A stretch of 64,000 nt of DNA from Halopseudomonas bauzanensis (GTDB lineage: Bacteria > Pseudomonadota > Gammaproteobacteria > Pseudomonadales > Pseudomonadaceae): the NCBI RefSeq assembly GCF_900114735.1, contig NZ_FOUA01000001.1, positions 942,278-1,006,277 of the forward strand, read 5' to 3'. This document shows positions 62,756-64,000 of this stretch, one piece after another (position 1 is the stretch's first letter; each line of letters opens with the position of its first letter). The translations under genes and the position numbers were made by a program. The notes beneath the pieces were generated by a model. It saw nothing but the letters and a program-made list of their open reading frames with translations. It ran no database searches and had not been told where the DNA came from.

Positions 62756-64000
62756 ATGACTCTTATCGCAGAATATGGCACCATTTTGCTGGTGCTGGCC
62801 TGTCTATTCGGCTTTTTCATGGCTTGGGGCGTGGGCGCCAACGACGTGGCCAATGCCATGGGCACCTCGGTGGGCTCCCGCGCCCTGACGATCAAGCAGG
62901 CCATCATCATTGCCATGGTCTTCGAGTTCCTGGGAGCCTATCTGGCTGGCGGCTCGGTTACCCAGACGATTCGCAGCGGTATTGTCGATTCCTCAATGAT
63001 TACGCCGGACCAGATGATCTTCGGCATGCTGGCCGCCCTGCTGGCCGCCGGCACCTGGCTGCTGATTGCCTCCCTCAAGGGCTGGCCGGTCTCCACCACC
63101 CACTCAATCATCGGCGCGGTGATTGGCTTTGCGGCGGTGGGTGTGTCCGTGGAAGCGGTACACTGGGCTGGGGTAGTGCCTATCGTATCCAGCTGGATTA
63201 TTTCCCCGCTGCTGGCCGGTAGCATCTCCTTCATGATCTTCGTCACCGTGCATAAGCTGATCCTGGATACCGACGAACCATTCGCCAACGCCAAGCGCTA
63301 TATCCCGCTTTACATGTTCGCGGTGGGCTTCATCATCGCGATGATGACCCTGACCAAGGGCCTCAAGCATGTCGGTCTGAACCTCTCGGTCCTGGAGAGC
63401 TTTGGCCTGGCAGTACTGTCGGGTGTCATGGTCACCGTTATCGGTGTGGCGCTGATGAGCCGTATCAAGGATGAGTCTTCCGGCAAGTCCCACCTCAACA
63501 GCGTTGAGCGGGTCTTCGCCATCCTGATGATCTTCACCGCCTGCGCCATGGCTTTCGCCCACGGCTCCAATGACGTGGCCAATGCCGTAGGTCCGCTGGC
63601 CGCCATTGCTGGCGTGCTGCAATCGGGTGAGATTCATGCGCAATCGACTGTGCCCGGCTGGGTGCTGTTGTTGGGTGCGCTCGGCATCGTGGTGGGTCTG
63701 GCGACCTACGGCTACCGGGTGATCGCCACCATCGGCAGGCACATCACCGAGCTGACACCCAGCCGCGGGTTTGCCGCCGAACTGGCCGCGGCCTCCACCG
63801 TCGTCGGCGCTTCCGGCCTCGGCCTGCCGGTATCAACTACCCACACCCTGGTCGGTGCGATTCTCGGGGTTGGCATGGCGCGCGGTATCGCCGCCCTCAA
63901 CCTGCGTGTGATCGGCACCATCTTTACCTCTTGGGTCGTGACCCTGCCTGCCGGGGCTATTCTGTCGATCATTTACTTCCTGATCTTCTCGGCCATTTTC
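62756..64000 (+). CDS. pit: Low-affinity inorganic phosphate transporter, Pit family (3' end missing)
   Basis: Inner-membrane phosphate (metal phosphate):H+ symporter. 415 codons are visible; the stop is just beyond the right edge, because homologues are about 420 residues. Two inverted repeats carry the Pit signature, GANDVANAMGT near residue 28 and GSNDVANAVGP near 267, with about ten hydrophobic segments and STTHTLVGA in the C-terminal half. Follows the DUF47 gene. Confidence 0.93.
   Translation, partial: MTLIAEYGTILLVLACLFGFFMAWGVGANDVANAMGTSVGSRALTIKQAIIIAMVFEFLGAYLAGGSVTQTIRSGIVDSSMITPDQMIFGMLAALLAAGTWLLIASLKGWPVSTTHSIIGAVIGFAAVGVSVEAVHWAGVVPIVSSWIISPLLAGSISFMIFVTVHKLILDTDEPFANAKRYIPLYMFAVGFIIAMMTLTKGLKHVGLNLSVLESFGLAVLSGVMVTVIGVALMSRIKDESSGKSHLNSVERVFAILMIFTACAMAFAHGSNDVANAVGPLAAIAGVLQSGEIHAQSTVPGWVLLLGALGIVVGLATYGYRVIATIGRHITELTPSRGFAAELAAASTVVGASGLGLPVSTTHTLVGAILGVGMARGIAALNLRVIGTIFTSWVVTLPAGAILSIIYFLIFSAIF

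Overview
The window is 64 kb of gene-dense, GC-rich chromosome from a gammaproteobacterium of the Pseudomonas group (Pseudomonas sensu lato, possibly a Halopseudomonas/Stutzerimonas-like lineage; this is inference from gene content, not a phylogeny). Supporting markers are a 387-aa SpeC-type decarboxylase, a RoxSR (RegB/RegA-type) redox pair, Ndh next to a small DUF3094-like protein, RimB-RimK, a fused-subunit Mrp antiporter, and a CYTH/CHAD - DUF47 - Pit phosphate block. I see no prophage, insertion sequence, CRISPR array or rRNA. Both window edges cut genes: an acyl-CoA ligase at the left and a Pit phosphate permease at the right.

Layout. 1-9.7 kb: acyl-CoA ligase (partial), thiolase, chemoreceptor, acyltransferase, MFE-2-type short-chain dehydrogenase, a Bacillus-type NagB, a LysE exporter and ornithine/lysine decarboxylase speC. 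9.7-10.1 kb is the only gene-free stretch over 300 bp; it carries a strong promoter and a long, foldable leader for speC. 10.1-11.7 kb: glpD. 11.7-23.9 kb: a nitrogen-scavenging unit read in one direction from a near-consensus sigma-54 promoter: allophanate hydrolase, urea carboxylase, a GntR/FCD regulator and the UrtABCDE urea ABC transporter, with no urease genes. 24-31 kb: prfC, a DUF1289 protein, then nrdA-nrdB-yfaE (class Ia ribonucleotide reductase of Escherichia type) behind two NrdR boxes, followed by DUF3087 and flavodoxin-fold proteins. 31-41.6 kb: mostly single genes (DUF1329, EVE, TatD, SDR, Tim44-like), then roxR/roxS, a SIMPL protein, a CbiM-like membrane protein, a 58-aa protein and ndh. 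41.8-42.1 kb: a tRNA-Asn/Pro/Lys operon.

42.3-49.7 kb resembles the enterobacterial nudE-yrfG-hslR-hslO-pckA neighbourhood, with rimB-rimK placed between hslR and yrfG, followed by cysQ and msrA. 49.9-55.9 kb: a six-gene Mrp-type Na+/H+ antiporter operon with start/stop overlaps throughout. 56-64 kb: an HPF/RaiA-like ribosome hibernation factor, a YqjD/YqjE/YqjK-like membrane trio, rlmJ, an orphan GspE-type ATPase, a CYTH-CHAD triphosphatase, and the DUF47-Pit phosphate uptake pair.

The most interesting signals are the speC leader (nested hairpin with a possible 15-codon leader peptide), the sigma-54 linked urea amidolyase/Urt unit, and the paired NrdR boxes. None is proven here. All calls rest on reading the sequence and translated proteins; no database search was run.
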